From assembly GCA_014155875.1 (NCBI GenBank), contig JACEFZ010011711.1:182501-246500 (forward strand): 64,000 nucleotides of DNA. The letters are read 5' to 3'. The position numbers and the translations under genes are program-made. Below are positions 36,277-47,800 of the stretch, one piece after another (positions within the stretch are counted from its first letter, which is position 1; each line of letters starts with the position of its first letter). The DNA comes from Cepaea nemoralis (taxonomy: Eukaryota > Mollusca > Gastropoda > Stylommatophora > Helicidae). The notes under the pieces were generated by a model. That model was not told the DNA's origin and searched no databases. It worked only from the letters and a program-made list of their open reading frames with translations.

Positions 36277-38244
36277 CCAGTATTGCCAATGGGGTGCGCT
36301 TCATTGTGCTGGCAGCGCAAACCTTGCATCTACCTATCGAGATTACATCGCCGTTGCGTTCAAGATGCTCTAAGACAGTTGGCTTGCTGCAACAGAATGG
36401 TGTTAGCTCGCTTAGATTCCCAACCAGGGTGTCTAGAGAACTGTTCAGGAATTGGAGACTATCAATGAATTATAATTGCCCAATTGTGAATGAGGCGTAC
36501 TTCCCCATGTTGTTCGGTATGCAGGTGATCTTAGCATCATCCACCTGATCTTTCCGCCACTCACCATTTTTCTTCTTGTACACAGTTCTCTTATCCCAGT
36601 CCAATTTACCCGCCACCTGCATGATGAGGTGAGTATCGTATCCTCTTAGATTGTGGAAGACTACCGGCACCCTAAGATTGCAGGCGGTGTGGGCTGCGCC
36701 GCGGTATTTGCCGGTAATGTGGCAGTGGTCTCTCACCTTATCCTCCCCTAGCGGCTCTTCACAGATGTGGCAGGTCGTGGCTGTGGCGAAATCTGCGGGG
36801 TCTTTTTCACCCAGCACCATCAAAGCTGGCCGGCACAATTCACTACGGATGGTGGCCAGCTCTAGCCCCATACGACGAAGGAACTCGTCGGCGGCGTCCT
36901 TCCCCCGATATATGACAGGGTCTGTGGTGATTCTGTGGTGATAATGGTACAGTTCGTCTACATGGTTGGGCGCTGGATAGAGGGCTGAGAGAATGGCCCA
37001 CTCAAAACAGCGATTGTCGCGGTTCTTTACATTTCCAACACATTTCTTTTAAGCGATGACCTTGGGGGTCTCAAAGTAACTAGTGCCGCGGAAGAGTTGG
37101 TATCAGTGAGAGGCGGAGGTCTAGCTGCAGGCACTTCTCAAAGTTCCAGCCCGAAGCCCTTTTTCTTGAATTCTTCGACGTCGTGAAGTATCTTGGCTTT
37201 GGCCAGCTCCAGCCCCTCATCAATATCATCAACATGTAATACCTCGAAGTTCCTACTACCGTGGTAGGCGTCTGCACGTATAATCTTATCATCTTTTCCT
37301 TTAGCCCAATACCTGGCATGTAGGCAGATATACATTTTGACGCTGCCATACCTTTCTAACGTTTTCTCAAATAGCGCCTTGGTGTCTGGGAACATACGAT
37401 CGAGGAATCCCCTAGGGTCTGGAAATATATGAAATTCGGGTACAGTTGCCCGATAGTCTATCAAACCCCAAGCTTCTTCGCGTTCAACTCTATATTCCAG
37501 CGGCTCATTCCAGCGTATGTAGCGCGTCTCAAGCGGCCCTGGCACGTCAGACTCGTCGGCTGGCTCGGCGATGAGGGTGCGTGGGATGGGGCGTTCGACG
37601 GCTAGCTCTCGGCGTGGGATGAGGGTGCGTGGCTTTGGGATGGCGCGCTCGGCGGCTGGCTCGCGGCGCAGGATGGATGTGCGTGGCTTTGGGATGGGGC
37701 TCTCGGCGGTCGGCTCGCGGCGCAGGATGAATGTGCGTGGCTTTGGGATTGGGCGATCGGCGGCTGGCTCACGGCGCAGGATGGATGTGCGTGGATTTGG
37801 GGTGGGGCGGTCAATGACTGGCTCGCGACGTGGTGGCTCAGTCGCTAGCCCTCGTTGGGGGCGTAGTAGCCTGCGTGCGCACTGTAGGTTTGCTGTGGTC
37901 TCGGCTTAAAGTTGTTCCCACTCCCGAGCGCGTTGGGCCTCGTCTTGGACCTGCCCTTGCAGCGCTGGGTACCGCTTGGGTGCTTGCTTGAGCAGATCCG
38001 AACGAACAAAATCGCGCGCATCGGCGTGTTCTCTGATGAGGGTGGCTTTGTTCCGCCGGCTGTATGGCATCCTATACTCGCGTGCTTGCTGTTGAAGTTG
38101 CCTAAGCGTCGAAATGATTTCCAGTACCTCTATATGATCTATATCTCTAAAGGGTGGGAGAAAATCAAATCCGGACACAATACCGTGTCTGGTACAACAT
38201 CTCGGACGCATCTCTCTAATTTGGTGTGTGGGTGGGGGTGGCAT
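36277..38244 (-). pseudogene. Polinton/Maverick-type DNA polymerase B, N-terminal part
   Basis: Minus-strand continuation of the 31765-33007 segment. From 38244: a charged N-terminal region, then 18-residue PIPKPRT repeats (37613-37845) and a conserved block ending at 37138. An NVKNRDNRCFEWA-like block follows (about 37030). A zinc-binding endonuclease VII-like motif (CHIC...DHCH..GKYRGAAH..CN) lies at 36677-36772, then VFHNLRGYDTHLIMQ and IPNNMGKYASFTIG of the exonuclease region. An in-frame TAA lies at about 36468-36470 before the FIDS block. The order matches Polinton polymerases, which replicate the element by protein priming. No capsid, integrase or ATPase gene was found nearby. Confidence 0.85.
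37613..37845 (-). repeat. 54-bp coding tandem repeats (PxPKPRT units)
   Basis: About four units of 54 bp, in frame with PolB on the minus strand. Each encodes 18 residues of the form RPIPKPRT.ILRREPAA. The PxPxPR words resemble class II SH3-ligand cores. Frames in other registers are shadows. Confidence 0.85.
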
Positions 38245-38795
38245 GGCCTGCGCGCCGAATCTCCTGCCTGCGCGGCCTCACAACTTGGTGGTATCTATTC
38301 ACAGCCTGTAGCCGACCATAGCCACAGTCCAGACATAGCAACAGTTTGTTGGTCACGCCCTTCCCACAACTAATGGCTATAATTAGTTAGGAGTCTACCA
38401 GCTTGAGTCCCGTGTGAAGCTTTATGTGCTCGGTCTCTCGGGCGCACCCCGGGGCTGTGCGTGCGTGTGTGCTCGTGTGCAGTGCGTGTGTGCTTGCGTG
38501 AGTGTGTGCGTGCGTGCGTGGACCCCGGGGGAGGTGTGTCCCCGGGGTTTGTCGTGGTCCCTGGGGTTCGTTGTTTTGGTGCCCCGCCGCTACCACCGCC
38601 CACCCCTCACATGTGCTACCCCCTCGACTACGGCCAGAGGGGTACCCTCAGGTTCGCCGTGGTCCCTGGGGGCGGTGTTTTTAGAGCCCCGCCGCTACCA
38701 CCGCCCCCTCTCACATGTGCTACTCCCTCGACCACGGCCAGTGCCTCCCTTATGACACTACTCTGTCTTTTGGTTTCCTCTCTATTGCATGTATA
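38245..38795. repeat. GC-rich low complexity with a 105-bp tandem duplication
   Basis: GTGTGC-rich sequence at 38455-38520, then 'gtcgtggtccctgggg' (about 38550) repeated as 'gccgtggtccctgggg' about 105 bp on, each followed by 'gccccgccgctaccaccgcc' and 'ctcacatgtgctac'. GC content is well above its surroundings. Confidence 0.75.
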
Positions 38796-39745
38796 TAATG
38801 GCAGAGACTTCAGCTATACAGGCGATACACTGATGATGGCTCCGGTGTCACTAACACGTCATTAACGGATTCTGAACAATTTTTGAGATCTTTTCCAATT
38901 GTCATCCTACTATCAAACTCACTTCCCATATTTCTTCGTCTTCCGTCAGTCTTGGACCTTACAGTTTCCTACTTGGACTCACTATGACGGTCTACTATAA
39001 ATCGACATAATCCCACGCCTTTCTACCCCATACCTGTTCTCACCTTTCGTCCTGTAAAGATGTCCATTCCTTACCCTCAACTTCTGCGTCCACAACGACT
39101 GTGCCAAGGCGATAAGGGTTTTTACTACACGATAATTTATCTAACCTACCATCCTTATAACGTTTCAGTTACAAATGTCCTTTCGACTTCTGTGTATCCT
39201 TCGAGCTGACCCTAGCACTATCACGGTATTCTCGGTGAAACCCTTAGTGGCATATAGACGGGACCGTTACCTCAAAGATGTTGCCGTCCATGGTAGGGTA
39301 TAACGTTCTTCACCTCCACAATCCCAATTAGGTACAGAGGCTTGCCTAAGACCCCGTTGCAAGACTTGAACATATGTGCTACACACCCCAGTGGATACCA
39401 TTTCAAATGAGCAGTTTTCACATCAAGGAAGAATTTTCTAGCACGAGTCGTCAACATCATTTATGCCATTATTTGACAACGTTGTGATATGATGTATATT
39501 GATAGGACCGGACTCCAGTTTAGGAGACAGAATTCCGCCAACACCTGCAGGATATCCGTAACAACACTCCTAAGTCGGTCTCTACCCACGTCAAGAGCAC
39601 ATATAACCAGGGGGTTTCGATGTTTAGCTTACTGTGATTCAATCATGCTCGTTTGACGAAAGACATCGCAAAAATACAGAAAACCGTCACATCTTCTTGA
39701 TAGGTTGCCTATCACCACAAGGCCTCAATACTCAGCACAGCTTCA
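38796..39745 (+). pseudogene. Penelope-like element remnant 1: RT end and GIY-YIG nuclease
   Basis: YRRYTDDGSG at 38817-38846 is the RT active-site region (YxDD). It is followed by SVLDLTVSYLDS, TVYYKST.SHAFLP and IPY/LLR-like words, the typical Penelope-like stretch after the palm (to about 39190). After a decayed linker the words VVNIIYAII.QRC and MMYI.RTGLQFR (about 39445-39520) give the GIY-YIG pattern with Cys spacing, then CRISVTTLLSRS and THVKSTYN-type text. Several frameshifts and stops are present. Canonical Penelope-like elements carry RT plus GIY-YIG nuclease in this order. The 5' half is absent. Confidence 0.7.
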
Positions 39746-41239
39746 TTTAAATTGTTATATTTTTCCTCATTAGCTTCCCCACCGTCCTAGTTAGTCACTA
39801 CTTCCCCTGCTTCTAACTATATTTATCGTCTAGCCTGTCTCTTTTGGGGAGATTCCGTATGACCGTACACGTGTGCGGTTACCTGGAGTATATCGGTTTG
39901 CCACGTTTGGCACGGCTATCGTTATAAATATAGTGTGCATCTATAAAGATATCATCATTCCTCTCGGTCAATAAAAATCCCCCAACAGGAGAGCAACCAC
40001 ACAGGAGATGCTGTTGTGTGTATGCGAATATGCATATGTATATATGTGTATATATATAAAAGTAGAAATATATACAAATATATGTATAATAAACTCATTA
40101 TCAGTTTCTTGCTTACTACACTTATCGAGAGATGAACATCAGAGAGAGAAGTTCTGTCTTTCTTACACATCTATATGTTCTTTATCTCTTACGATGAACA
40201 GCAACGAGAGAACCTGGGGTTAACACACCCACAGTATATCCATCATCCTGTCTGTCTCTGGTATAAGCCGTTTAATGATTTCCTCTATGGGATATGAACT
40301 CATATAAAGTAAAAGAAAACATGGGGCTTATGCATGAGTACTACGCAGTATTATAATATTACTTCGCTGTGCTAACTCATATCATGTGTAGTAGCTGTGG
40401 TCTGACCTTATAGAACTCGAATGACACAATGCAATTGGGGATTTGATCCTACATACATGGTATAACAATCAACCATAATGATCCTATTTCAACGGAACAG
40501 TATGAATGAAGCCTCGTATTTTCAGACCTTATAATTCCACATATCTCATGTGGCATATCACAGGTACTATACCGATCACCCACCGTCTCCCTCTCTCTCC
40601 TTTCTCATATATACCCCATTCATATGTATGTATACGTTTGTTGAGGTAAGATGTGTAGATGTATGTGCGCTCACACATATCAGTCCACACAGACTTTAGG
40701 ATTTCCTTGGAACACACATAACAGAGCACAGAAAATGAGTTTCGTTGATATAACCATCTTACTTAGGCGCACACATCATTGCTTTTCAACATTCGTCCAC
40801 TATGGCCAACCCTTTCCTGACACCCACTCATGCATTGTACGGACATCCACCAGGGCACTACCTTCCTAGTTTTCACTGTCTGACCACGAATCACATCTTA
40901 ATTGCTTCGTTTCCCGAGTTACCTTCCTCCACCTTTTTTATGTACAACTTTCATTCATTTACCTTGGATATTCACTGAACCGTTACCAACCGTACCCTTG
41001 TCCCTAACGACACCACAGACTCTCACGGGTGTTTATATAAGACTATCCAGGTGAAATTCATGTTAGTATCACAGTTTGGGATTCTGAGATAAGTAGCAAC
41101 ATATTTTACAAATTTTCATTGTTCTAATTTTTCTTTCTTCATCTTTTCATTCTCCACATCCTGTTCTTATGCAATTAATGTAGTCACCGGGGAGTCTTCT
41201 CCGTGATTATATGTTGTGTTTTGTGTATCTATATATTTG
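39746..41239 (+). other. Probable 3' non-coding part of the Penelope-like element and unassigned sequence
   Basis: Pyrimidine-rich plus strand with no motif-bearing frame. Bases 40017-40090 contain a decayed GTATATAT microsatellite. The hammerhead-like core at 41240 suggests at least part belongs to the terminal repeat of the upstream element. Confidence 0.35.
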
Positions 41240-41266
41240 CTGATGAAGACTAGTCGCCGTAACGTC
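41240..41266 (+). ncRNA. Degenerate hammerhead ribozyme core
   Basis: CTGATGA (41240-41246), a hairpin-like 'agactagtcgcc', then GTAACGTC (41259-41266). This is the hammerhead layout CUGAUGA - stem II - GAAA - 2-bp stem III - GUC used by Penelope-like elements, with one core change (GAAAC to GTAAC) and an imperfect stem II. It is probably inactive. Confidence 0.55.
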
Positions 41267-41429
41267 CTGTATGTTTTGTACCTATGTTATGTAAAGCTGC
41301 ATTACTTTGTGTTATTTAATACTGTACTGTACTTAAAGTACTGTACTGTACTAATTGGCACCTTGCCGTCTTGACAGACGATAGTTTGTTACATTGTGCT
41401 TCAAAATTGCATAATATCAACACCCTATG
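41267..41429. other. Short spacer with ACTGT repeats
   Basis: 'actgtactgtact' occurs twice around 41323-41350, separated by 'taaag'. Confidence 0.5.
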
Positions 41430-43175
41430 GCGGTAGCGAATGCGATTGACTGATCAGACCAATTCACGCTGTAAATGTTCCTCCACAGTAGATGCATGTG
41501 AACACATGGTAATTTTCACCATCACGCACCATCTTACGTCTTACGCGCTCAGTTTGTGACCTATCTGCAGTCATTTTCTCCTTTGTCTTTATTCAGTTTC
41601 TGATATTTGCCTTCAATGCAATACGTTCGGAGGCGACCTGCTCTCAGTGTGCATTATCAATGCCTGTATCAATCATGTCCCGCTTACACACTTCTTTGTA
41701 TCGTAGTAGAGGCCGACCCCGAGATCTCTTGCCCATCTGTAATTCACCAAAAAAAGATTTTTTTTTGGTATTCTACCATCATCTATCCTTTTAATGTGTC
41801 GTACCCATCTAAGTCTACGAAGACTGAGCATGAAACAAATCTCCACACAACCTGACCTTTCCAATGTTTCAGTATATGTGATTTTGCCTTGCCGCGTAAT
41901 ACCAAGTATTCTTCGCAGACACCGCATATGAAAGCTGTTTAAACGTTTCTCTTGGTGTGAGTAAGTTGTCCAGGTTTCACTATCATAAAGAAGAGTACAA
42001 AGGACATACGCTTGATAGACCATGACTTTTGTTTTGGCAGTAAGCTTCCTGTTCTCCCAGACTCATTTTTGTTAATCTGTTCATTGTTGTTGCTGCCTTA
42101 CCAATCCTGATGTTAATTTACTCATCTAGGGATACTCTACTATCTACCTCTGATCCTAAATATGTAAAATGTTGTACTATCTCTAGCTCGGCGTCGTCAA
42201 TAAAGATTGATGGTACCCCATGTGCACCTTGTGACATAATCTGTGTCTTCTTTTTGCTAATTGTTAAACCAAATGTAGAGTAAGCATTGGAGAATGCAGA
42301 TGGTAGTCGTGGTAAATCTTCCACAGAGAAGCATCATCTGCAAACAGCAACTCTCTGGTCAGTTCCTTCTCAATTTTGGTCTTGGCCATCAATCTCTGAG
42401 CATTTTAGAGGCCCCCGTTTGAGCATGTGTAAATGTGTGCGAATGTATAAACCACCATCCTGATCACGAAAGGCATATTTCAATTGAAGTGAAAAGTATT
42501 TTCAAAGAGGGTGGGAGATAGTACACAGCTTTGCTTAACTCCACTCTTGATTTCAAATTCTTCTAAAGTTACACCATCAAACTTGATTACACCCTTCATT
42601 CCTGTGTGGTATGAGTCCACAATGTACATAAGAATTGGTTGGCAGCCAATCTTCTTTAGTGCCGTGAACAGCCCTCACGACTGACCAAATCAAATGCCTT
42701 TATGAGGTCGATGACGGCAATAAACGGTGGTTTATTCTGCTCACGGCATGTTTCTTGCAATGAGAATATCATATCAATGGTAGACCGGTTCTGTCAGAAG
42801 CCGCACTGTTATTCGGGGTAGACTTGATCTCCCAGGACTTGAAGTCTTCGCAGAACAAATCTGGCAAATACTTTCCCAAAACTACACAGAAGTGAGATAC
42901 CCCCATAGTAGTTACAATCACTCCGATCGTCCTTGTTCTTGTAGAGTGTTATGATGCTTGAATCTTTGAAATCCTGTGGGACTTGTCCTTCTCGCCAGCA
43001 TAGCTCAGTTAGCTGGTGGATCAGTATAGTAAGTGTGTCTTGCCCACTCCTGATAACCTCTATTGGAATTCCATCCTTACCTGAATCAATGACAGATGAA
43101 AACAAATTCATTAATAGCACACTTAACTTATGGTATGGTGGGAAGTGTGTCCAGGTGGTCAAGAGTTGGTAGAGC
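41430..43175 (-). pseudogene. LINE-D: decayed non-LTR reverse transcriptase with C2H2-type tail
   Basis: From 43162 downward: LCWREGQVPQDFKDSSIITLYKNK, NYYGGISLLCSFGKVFARFVL, then QCGF.QNRSTIDMIFSL and IDLIKAFDLVSR (about 42690-42800). Later come FGLTISKKKTQIM (42240-42290), HFTYLGSEVDS, and LLYDSETWT.YSHQEKRLNSFHMRCLRRILGI with LRRLRWVRHI.RIDDGRIPK (41760-42000). Near 41500 a FTCIYCGGTF...GL word looks like half of a C2H2 finger, as in a known animal LINE group. The catalytic YADD region (about 42400) is too decayed to read. Many stops. Clade not assigned. Confidence 0.8.
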
Positions 43176-43249
43176 CTCTATGGCGTTGAAGTCATCATCC
43201 ACTAGTTTGGCCTCGCTTGAGTAAAGCTCCAAATTGTGCTCTACCCATC

Positions 43250-43505
43250 TATTTTTTCCCCGCGTTTCCATCCTGTTTTAGGATATTGCGGTCAACATCA
43301 GCATCTTTCAAATTTATGTTGATTTCTTGGATAGATTACGCTCATCGGCACTCCACGACTCTCTGAGCGACCGGCTCCATACTCTCATAAGTAAATGGCG
43401 CGACTGGAACCGCTTCCAATTCTCGTGCACTCACGTCAACCACGAGAGTATTCGGGGTTATGGAGAAAGCTGCTAACTCTCGACCTGAGAGACGGGCTCT
43501 ACCCA
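43250..43505 (-). mobile_element. SINE-S copy S4
   Basis: The reverse complement begins with A-box-like 'ggtcgagagttagcagc', then 'ggttccagtcgc' as B box, 'gagccggtcgctcagagag', 'gctgatgttgaccgcaatat' and 'aggatggaaacgcgggg' plus A tail. The 3' end agrees with S1. It lies directly beyond the 5' side of LINE-D on the same strand. Confidence 0.8.
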
Positions 43506-43599
43506 TCTATCCAACTGTTATTTCTTATCAGTGAAGATTTGTCCAGTCAAAGCTTTCAGTGGTGCACTTCTTGTAACTATTGTCCACAGGCATAACCGC

Positions 43600-43850
43600 G
43601 ACCTTCTGCAGATATACATAACAAACATTCCCTTTTCTGTAAACAACAAACACCCCTCTGCATGTAAACGACCAAAATATCCTTTCATGTAAACAACAAA
43701 GATTCCTTAATAAATAAGCTCTCATTAGATATAAACAACAAACACTCCCTTGCATGTATACTACAAACGCTCTTATGAATGTAAACAACAAGCCCTCCCT
43801 TGCATGTAAACAACGAACACTCCCTTACATGCAAATATTCATTCCCAGGG
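43600..43850. repeat. Degenerate ~28-bp minisatellite
   Basis: Repeated 'catgtaaacaacaaacactc' with variants (about 43637, 43679, 43727, 43776, 43803), about eight units. It ends about 40 bp from the splice donor of exon E4. Confidence 0.8.
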
Positions 43851-43890
43851 TTAACGTCAATCATACATGTAAAAACTTTCTCATACTCAC

Positions 43891-44009
43891 ATTTGCCTCT
43901 CCTTTCTCAACCTGTTTCTGGACATCTTTCACATTTCCCTCACTGCCTGGCTCCATTGTATGCAACCTGGTCTCCATTGTTTGCAACATGGACGTCATTT
44001 TATCTTGAC
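43891..44009 (-). CDS. Host gene exon E4 (candidate mutually exclusive exon)
   Basis: A 119-nt exon. The acceptor 'ttttcatgtcttatctgtag' precedes it and the donor AAT/GTGAGT follows. It begins with two bases of a split codon (phase 1) and ends in phase 0, encoding 39 full codons beginning QDKMTSMLQTMETRL, a heptad-like amphipathic stretch. Its start phase matches the end of E2 (phase 1) but not the end of E3 (phase 0). Direct splicing E3-E4 would shift to a frame with a stop after four codons. It therefore seems to be an alternative to E3, or the local gene model is incomplete. Function unknown. Confidence 0.65.
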
Positions 44010-44065
44010 CTACAGATAAGACATGAAAACTGAGTGCTAGCACATAACCTTGTCTGCCAGGTTAC

Positions 44066-44526
44066 CTGTCTTACATTTTCTATATCCCCATGTTTATTTC
44101 TGCAGTCATCAATGATTCCGTCAATTCTAGCATCTAATGCATCGATATTTTCTTTCACAGACTCCAGTAGGTTAGGTACATGAACAAGTTTCTCTGCGAG
44201 TTCTGCCTGAGATTCCATCTCTGCTTTCAGTCTGTTTTGTGCCGTAGATATCTCCTCCAGCTGTTTCTCCAGACTTTGTAATCTTGTCTTGTGCTCTTGC
44301 TCTACTGCATCTCGTGTTTCACGGATATCACTGATTTGTTGTTTGACTTGTTTAAACCTTGAGCTGTGCTTCTTGTCCGACTCTGATAGTTTGGACAACA
44401 ATTCCTTCAGTTGTTGATCAATGCCACTTTGTTGTTCAGCGACTTTTTCTGTTCTACTCCAAAAGGAGTACAAAGCCCCTTCTATGACTGCCATTTTGGC
44501 TAACACCGGTTTCAGCTGGTCTTCAT
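44066..44526 (-). CDS. Host gene exon E3: coiled-coil segment
   Basis: A 452- or 461-nt exon. The acceptor 'tgtttgatgtcattcacag' precedes it. Two candidate donors nine bases apart, AAT/GTAAGA at 44075 and CAG/GTAACC at 44066, both leave phase 0. It starts in phase 1, joining E2 to give an Asp codon. The roughly 150 encoded residues are rich in Lys, Glu, Gln and Leu with heptads (QQLKELLSKLSESDKK, RLQSLEKQLEEI, ESVKENIDALDARI), so a long coiled coil is expected. There are no stops, frameshifts or transposon motifs. I do not recognise the family. Confidence 0.75.
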
Positions 44527-44837
44527 CTGTGAATGACATCAAACAACATACTAATGATATCTAAACAAACATATATTATTTGAAAATGTTTTATTGTCAT
44601 GACATCATCAACGACTGCAAATAGCAATGGCTAGATCGTTGGACATCACAGACAACTGCAGGAGCTCTGTATTCACACGTGTAACAGCCCAACCCTAGAG
44701 ACGACATCAGCAGCCTACACCCCAGGACGAGCACACAATCTGTAGACTAGAATCATAACTCAAAGCCCCGACCACACACTTAAATCACGTGACTACAGAC
44801 CATGATGCCATACTGGAAGCACTTCTGTGGACAGTAA
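44527..44837 (-). other. Start of the 14.8-kb intron; nothing recognised
   Basis: Sequence between exon E3 and the 3' end of LINE-E; no motifs. Confidence 0.4.
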
Positions 44838-47800
44838 CAAACGAACGAACGAAAGTCTTTATTTTCAAAGGTTTAAGAATTGGGCACGCAGGCCCGTCTG
44901 ACATTCTGCCCTTCTTCTCTATTTCCTTTCATACATTCTTTCATTCAACATCACTTACGAAGCAAAATTTGACAACAAAAGAACAATAGCATTAAAACGC
45001 ATGAAAAATAATCAATAACAAATGACTCACTGAGGCAGTGTTTAACATGGGCATTATAAATACCTAAGGAGGGTGTAACGTGCCATACATAAGGGAATGT
45101 CGTTTGAGATAAGTTACCATTATTGTCTTTTTGTGTTATTGTTTATGGGGGAATGTAGTCTGTACTAAGGTAGTGTTCAAACAGGTTGCGAATGTATGTA
45201 TAATGATTGGTGGTGTCTTTGATTTCTTGTGGAAGATTGTTCCACAACTGAGCGGCAGAGTATGCTAAGCTTGTTTTATATAAGTCTATCCTAGGTTTAG
45301 GGACATGAAGTATATTTAGTCGTTCGCCATGTCTAGCGTTATATTTAAACAATGGCCAAAGGTAGCTTGGAGCATTTTGAAATAGGATTTTGTGAATTAG
45401 TTTGGCCTTATTAAAAAGTAGGCGCTTGTGGAGTGGCAGTAACCGGAGTTTATGTAGGTTAGAATTTCGGTAAACTTTTCACCATTAATTAAACGCACTG
45501 CCCTTTTCTGGAGTGAATATAGGCGTTTTGTTATTGATTGTAGTCTCGGCCTACAGCGACCTTTTGCAGTCAAAGGGGAATAATCCTAGTAATCTTTTAC
45601 CCCTAAGGAAGGGGAGGACTAAGCCCTTGTGTTCTGGAAGGTTCGAGATATATTTGTACAGAAACTCTTGTTCCGGCCGCGCAGTCGCAGTGACCTAGCT
45701 AGGAACAGGGAGGAACTGATTGTTGATTTGGCCCAGCTGGCGAGAGGTTCTGTGTGGCTGCAGTTTGATATGAAGAAATGGTGCCCAGCGTCAAAGTACA
45801 GTTTAAAGACCGTCGACATTAAGTCCCTAGGTTGGACGAGGTCCCATACTTCAAACTGCATGACCGACTGAAAGGTAAGAGTGCTACCATTCTTAAATCG
45901 GTTGGTGTCGGAACGGCGATCACCCAAGGTTGTATATGGGAAGTATAGAATATCTTTCTTGTGTTTTCGTCAAGGAAAATTTTAATTTTGGCAAGTTGGT
46001 ATACTTTTTTGGCTATTGTTTAACTAGAGCATGAACATGTGAGTTAAAGGTTATATTTTGATCTATGATAACACCCAGTGCCTTGTGCTCGGTGACACTT
46101 TCTACGTGCGTGCTGCCAATGTGCAGCTGAAGAGTTCTCTGCGAGTTTAGAGAAGTCTTTGCCTGGTTCCTATTAACATAGACTTTGTTTTAGTAATGTT
46201 AATTTGTATGCGGTTTGCATGACTCCAGTTAACTACACTATTTATTTCCTGTTGCAAGGATAATTCTAGCACATTACGATCAATAGTGTTTGTATATACT
46301 GTGCAGTCATCAGAAAATAGATCGCAGGACGACGACAGATTTAAAGGAAGATCATTTATATAAATGGCAAATAACAGAGGGCCAAGAATAGACCCCTGAG
46401 GTACTCCAATATTAATGATAATGGCTTCAGATAAAGCTTTATTGTGTGATACTACTTGCTTTCTGTCTAATAAACATTATTTTATTAATGTCACTATATT
46501 AAAGCTTACTTTCATTGTTTCTAGTATTTTAATTAGAATAGTATGATCTATCATATCGAATGCTTTTCTAAAGTCTATAAACACCGCTCCACATAGAGTA
46601 TTGTTGTTAATATTTTGATGCCAGTTTTCTATCATGTTTGTTAGTGCCGTATGGCAAGAATATTTTGGCCGAAATCCTGACTGACTGTAAACTATCAGTT
46701 TATTGCGAACTAAGTGATCTAGTGTTGTTTTGTGGGTGTGTTTTTCTAGCGGTTTGGATAATGAGGATAATATGGAAATTGGCCTATAATTACTCATGAG
46801 ACGATCGTCTAGAGGACCAGCTTTTAAATGAGAATACACTTTAGCGATTTTAAAGGCTGATGGGAAGTGACCTTTGGTGAGACATTGATTATATATAAAA
46901 GTTAGTGACTTGCAGATCACCGGTGCAGCATGGCGAAGGATCCGATTACTGATTCCACCTAGTCCTGATGAGTTATTGCTTTTTAGATTAATGAGATGAG
47001 TAGATACTTCAGTGGTAGTCATTAGCGGTATGTTGGAGGGAATGTCTCCATAGCATTTGTTCTCACAGAATGATGATAAAAAAGATATGTCATGAGGCGC
47101 ATCTGGTATCAGCCTTCAGTTGGTTTATGTCGGACTGAAAGTATCTACTGAATTGATCACATGTAACCTGATTTGATGGCAATGATTTTGATGATTTGTG
47201 TTTGTTTGTCAAGATATTAATTGCTTTCCATATATCTTTAGTGTTGGTTTTATCTATTATTAAGTTCTTAAAATAGTTTTTCTTTTCCTTCCGAATAACA
47301 TATTGAACTTTGTTTCTCAGACTACGGTACATAGTTAGATCTCTATTTTTATGTGCCCTGTCCCGGTCGCTCATAAGTTCAACTACCTCCTGTGTGATCC
47401 ACGGGGGCTTTGTGTGATGTTTAACACGAACTTCCTTAAATGGAACATGCTTATCAAATATACTTAGAAAGGTCTTTAGCCAGTGGTCCAGAGCATCGTC
47501 TGGGTCAGGAAGCTGGTAAACATAGTCCAGAGATGAGTTGAGCAAATCTTGTAAGAAGACGTCTCGATTGAAAGTTTTGTAATTTCTATATTTTATACTT
47601 ATATGTTTGTGTTTTGGAGTTTTGGTTCCTCTTTTCGACCACGTGCAACATACTGGATAGTGATCGCTCATTGCATTAATAGGTACAGTACATTCTGTGA
47701 TGTTGTCAGCACACGTAGTATAAATATGATCTATAAGTGTTGCAGATGATTTAGTGATTCTAGTGGCTTGTTTGACTAACTGTTGGAAGTTATATGACTC

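Noticed and set aside
37571..37909. Arg/Gly-rich plus-strand protein
   Set aside because: Shadow of the PolB repeats, whose conserved reading is on the minus strand.
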